Below, piece after piece: positions 6,189 to 8,286 of a DNA stretch of 8,286 nt (its first letter is position 1; the number at the start of each line of letters is the position of its first letter). A program made the position numbers and the translations under genes. The notes beneath the pieces are model-generated. The model was not told the origin of the DNA. It ran no database searches and worked only from the letters and a program-made list of their open reading frames with translations. The DNA is taken from the NCBI GenBank assembly GCA_027035985.1, contig JALVTI010000083.1, forward strand, positions 1 to 8,286, read 5' to 3'. The DNA comes from Aquificales bacterium. Its GTDB lineage: Bacteria; Aquificota; Aquificia; Aquificales; QOAS01.

Positions 6189-6999
6189 AACCGCCGATGG
6201 GAGCTATACCCTTTACAACCCTCTTTTCGGCGAGTCCTACCACAGCGTATCGGCGGGGGCTCTACGCGAGAGCCTCGAAAAGTTCCTTTTCCCCTCCCAA
6301 CTGGTGGAGCGGGTAAAAAGGGGAGACCTGAAGGAGGTCTCCATTTTGGAAATAGGTTTCGGTTTGGGGTATAACCTCGTCGTAACCCTCCACCACCTAT
6401 TGGAGATAGCCCCGAATTTGAGGCTCCGCTATGTGTCCCTCGATAGGGAGATAACACCCCTTATAGGTGAATTGAGGCTTCCCAACCCCTACGGGGAGCT
6501 TTACGAAAGGATAAAAAAACATTTGGCGGAGGGTAAAACCTCCTTCTCCATAGGTGGGGCAAAGGTCGAAATCCTCCTCGGGGAGGCGAGGGAGACAATT
6601 AAAACCCTCGAAGGGGAGAGGTTTGACGCCGTTTACCACGACGCCTTTTCGCCCAAGAGGAACGCCGAGCTCTGGACGCTCGAATTCCTCGGGAAGCTGA
6701 AGGGCTTGCTCGACGAAAGGGGTTTTTGGGTGAGCTACTCGACCGCCTTGCCCGTTAGGAGAGCCCTCTACGAGCTCGGTTTTAGAATATTCTCGACCCG
6801 CCCTATCGGGCGGAGGAGTCCGGGAACGGCGGCAACCCCTAAGGGCGAGCCGCTAAACGACTACCTGTTACCCCTAACGGAAAAAGAGAGGGAAAGGATA
6901 CTGCGCTCCCCCAAAGCCAAACCCTACCGCGACCCCTGTCTATGCCTCCCGCGGGAAGAGATACTGAAAAATTACCTCCGTGAAGTGGAGGGCTGTTAA
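6163..6999 (+). CDS. mnmD: Stand-alone tRNA 5-methylaminomethyl-2-thiouridine methyltransferase (MnmD/MnmC2 type)
   Basis: A 278-residue SAM-dependent methyltransferase of the DUF752 family. It methylates 5-aminomethyl(-2-thio)uridine at the wobble position of certain tRNAs to give mnm5(s2)U. Family features: ADGSYTLYNP and GESYHS near the N-terminus (11-28), SAM-binding motif I LEIGFGLGYN (62-71), acidic Asp94 at the end of the second strand (VSLDRE), the catalytic-region motif YHDAFSPKRNAELWT (158-172), and SYSTALPVRRAL (191-202). In E. coli this domain is fused to the FAD oxidase MnmC1; here the oxidase domain is absent, as in the characterised Aquifex aeolicus protein. The ATG at 6163 overlaps the upstream gene by 26 bases, pointing to translational coupling. 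A TAAAAT 14 bases before it may be an internal promoter. The C-terminal extension (about 240-278) is Arg/Lys-rich with a CLCLP motif and may contact tRNA. Assignment is firm; the exact substrate is inferred from the family. Confidence 0.9.
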   Translation: MGDVFKKVETADGSYTLYNPLFGESYHSVSAGALRESLEKFLFPSQLVERVKRGDLKEVSILEIGFGLGYNLVVTLHHLLEIAPNLRLRYVSLDREITPLIGELRLPNPYGELYERIKKHLAEGKTSFSIGGAKVEILLGEARETIKTLEGERFDAVYHDAFSPKRNAELWTLEFLGKLKGLLDERGFWVSYSTALPVRRALYELGFRIFSTRPIGRRSPGTAATPKGEPLNDYLLPLTEKERERILRSPKAKPYRDPCLCLPREEILKNYLREVEGC

Positions 7000-7027
7000 A
7001 TGTTGCTCCCCCTTTTGGGGTTGTGAA

Positions 7028-7033
7028 TAATTT
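7028..7033 (+). promoter_or_regulatory. Putative -10 element (TAATTT) of ychF
   Basis: TAATTT ends 12 bases before the ATG at 7046. AATAAT, two bases upstream, is an overlapping alternative. The spacer TTGTCCCTTGCG contains no Shine-Dalgarno sequence. This AT-rich patch stands out between two GC-richer coding regions. Confidence 0.35.
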
Positions 7034-7045
7034 TTGTCCCTTGCG

Positions 7046-8161
7046 ATGGGATTTTCGTTAGGTATTGTGGGTCTTCCGAACGTGGGGAAGTCCACCCTAT
7101 TCAACGCGCTGACCGAAAGCACCAAGGCGGAAGCTGCCAACTACCCCTTTTGCACCATAGAGCCCAACGTCGGGAAGGTTCCCGTTCCCGACCCCCGTTT
7201 GGAAAAGATTGCCCAGATAGAAAAATCGCAAAAGATTACGCCGACCTACCTCGAGTTTAGGGATATAGCCGGGTTGGTAAGGGGTGCCTCGAAGGGTGAG
7301 GGTCTCGGAAACCAGTTTCTCGCCCACATTAGGGAGACCGACGCTATCGGCATGGTGGTGCGCTGTTTCGACGACGAGAATGTGGTTCACGTCGAGGGGA
7401 GCGTCGACCCGGTGAGGGATATAGAGATTATCGACCTGGAGCTAATCGCAAAAGACCTCGAGAGTGTGGAAAAGCGTCTCGAAAAGGTCGCCAAAATGGC
7501 GAAAATCGGCAAAAAGGAGGCTAAGGAGGAGTTCGAAAAACTCCAAGCCATTAAGGGGATTTTGGAAAACCTGGAACCCCTTAGGAGGTATAGGTCGGAG
7601 CTGCCGAAAGAGGTTTGGGATTACGCCTCCAAGGAGCTATTTCTGCTGACCACCAAACCGGTTATGTATATAGCGAACGTATCGGAAGAGGATTTGCTCG
7701 AAAACGGTGGGGAAAACGAATACGTAAAACACGTTAGGGAGCACGCCGCCAAGGAGAACGCCCCCGTCGTGGTGGTATCGGCGAAACTGGAGGCGGAACT
7801 CGCCCAACTGCCCAAGGAGGAGAGGGGCGAACTCCTTAAGGAATACGGACTCGACGAACCGGGACTGAACAAGGTAATTAGGGAGGGCTACAAACTCCTC
7901 GACCTTATCACCTTCTTCACCGCCGGCGAAAAGGAGGCGCGCGCCTGGACTATAAAGAGGGGAAACAAGGCGCCCCAGGCGGCTGGGAAAATCCACTCCG
8001 ATTTCGAGAGGGGCTTTATCGCCGCCGAGGTGGTATCCTACGACGACTTCGTCAAATACGGCGGTTGGGTTGGAGCCCGCGAAGCCGGCGTGGCGCGCCT
8101 CGAGGGTAAGGACTACGTTATGCAGGACGGCGACGTGGTTATATTTAGATTTAATGTTTAA
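7046..8161 (+). CDS. ychF: Ribosome-binding ATPase YchF/EngD (OLA1 family)
   Basis: A 371-residue P-loop protein of the Obg-like ATPase family. Seen in order: Walker A/G1 GLPNVGKSTL (9-18), the switch region NYPFCTIEPNVG (32-43), G3 DIAGLVRGASKGEGLGNQF (73-91), a charged helical coiled-coil insertion (about 125-190), and NVSE (211-214). NVSE replaces the GTPase NKxD motif and explains the family's preference for ATP. A C-terminal TGS domain ends GDVVIFRFNV. YchF binds ribosomes and affects translation and oxidative-stress responses in other bacteria. The ATG at 7046 is chosen over an in-frame TTG at 7034 because family members begin MGF immediately before the P-loop strand. The gene follows mnmD by 46 bp and converges on the minus-strand gene at the window end. 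Sequence is complete and all key residues are present. Confidence 0.97.
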   Translation: MGFSLGIVGLPNVGKSTLFNALTESTKAEAANYPFCTIEPNVGKVPVPDPRLEKIAQIEKSQKITPTYLEFRDIAGLVRGASKGEGLGNQFLAHIRETDAIGMVVRCFDDENVVHVEGSVDPVRDIEIIDLELIAKDLESVEKRLEKVAKMAKIGKKEAKEEFEKLQAIKGILENLEPLRRYRSELPKEVWDYASKELFLLTTKPVMYIANVSEEDLLENGGENEYVKHVREHAAKENAPVVVVSAKLEAELAQLPKEERGELLKEYGLDEPGLNKVIREGYKLLDLITFFTAGEKEARAWTIKRGNKAPQAAGKIHSDFERGFIAAEVVSYDDFVKYGGWVGAREAGVARLEGKDYVMQDGDVVIFRFNV

Positions 8162-8178
8162 ATACGCTGGGTGAGAAA

Positions 8179-8286
8179 TTAGGCGTAAGCATAGGAGGCG
8201 ACCCCCAAAGCGGTTAAATAGGTCAAAATAGTAAGCTTTCTCCTCCAACCACTTAACTCCATATACCTCACCTTTGCAAACAAACC
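8179..8286 (-). CDS. C-terminal end of a minus-strand membrane protein (5' part outside the window)
   Basis: Read on the minus strand, one frame gives 35 residues ending in a TAA at 8179-8181. It has a basic stretch around GWRRK followed by a hydrophobic segment LTILTYLTALGVASYAYA, which looks like a last membrane helix. Codon choice (AGG, TTG, GGG, GTC, GCC, TCC) matches neighbouring genes. The GWRRK-plus-helix ending faintly recalls CcsA-type cytochrome c assembly proteins, but 35 residues are too few to name it. An internal ATG with AGGTGAGGT just before it could alternatively start a 27-residue single-helix peptide. The stop lies 17 bp from the convergent ychF stop, with no clear terminator between. 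Confidence 0.45.
   Translation of the reverse strand, partial: GLFAKVRYMELSGWRRKLTILTYLTALGVASYAYA

Noticed and set aside
7009..7035. CCCC-TTTT-GGGG hairpin after mnmD followed by a T run, as an intrinsic terminator
   Set aside because: The stem is only four base pairs and the T run starts ten bases after it, overlapping the likely ychF promoter. The same CCCCTTTTGGGG string occurs at 17-28 inside coding sequence.
7034..7045. In-frame TTG at 7034 as the ychF start, adding four residues
   Set aside because: Family members begin MGF right before the P-loop strand, and the ATG at 7046 fits both this and the -10 spacing.
7637..8248. Long minus-strand open frame (203 codons) antisense to ychF and extending to the window tail
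   Set aside because: It lies almost entirely opposite the conserved ychF coding sequence and has no family resemblance. In the tail a different minus frame, with a stop just beyond ychF, has more native codon use.

Overview
The window looks like compact chromosomal DNA from a thermophilic bacterium, possibly an Aquificota-type lineage. This is inferred from heavy AGG/AGA arginine use, Lys/Glu-rich proteins, very short intergenic gaps, scattered housekeeping genes (pheS without pheT) and a stand-alone MnmD/MnmC2 tRNA methyltransferase of the kind known from Aquifex. No rRNA, tRNA, CRISPR array, insertion sequence or phage gene was seen.

Layout, left to right. Positions 1-542 (minus) carry the N-terminal part of a family-9 glycosyltransferase (ADP-heptose:LPS heptosyltransferase type), cut by the window edge. 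It is divergent from an aspartate aminotransferase gene (640-1830, plus). Next comes a minus-strand AT-rich pair: an unrecognised 331-residue membrane-anchored protein (2167-3162) and, overlapping its 3' end, a small four-helix GlpM/YdgC-family membrane protein (1848-2180). These are divergent from pheS (3192-4220, plus), only 29 bp away. A 288-bp stretch follows with one doubtful small ORF. Then comes a plus-strand run: a TauE/SafE-family permease (4509-5264), cutA (5292-5609), an unrecognised 190-residue soluble protein (5616-6188) and the tRNA methyltransferase (6163-6999). The ychF/engD ATPase gene (7046-8161) is next, and the tail (8179-8286, minus) holds the C-terminal end of a membrane protein.

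The most notable signal is in the gene starts. Seven genes that begin a likely transcription unit, or follow an intergenic gap, have a TANNNT hexamer ending 9-12 bases before the start codon and no clear Shine-Dalgarno sequence. This is what leaderless or nearly leaderless mRNAs would look like. Genes inside operons instead overlap or abut the gene before them, and one has a GAGG-type ribosome site. The bidirectional start region between the 331-residue protein and pheS has two such hexamers overlapping on opposite strands. I found no clear evidence for a previously undescribed multi-gene system. The best candidate for unknown biology is the AT-rich membrane pair at 1848-3162.
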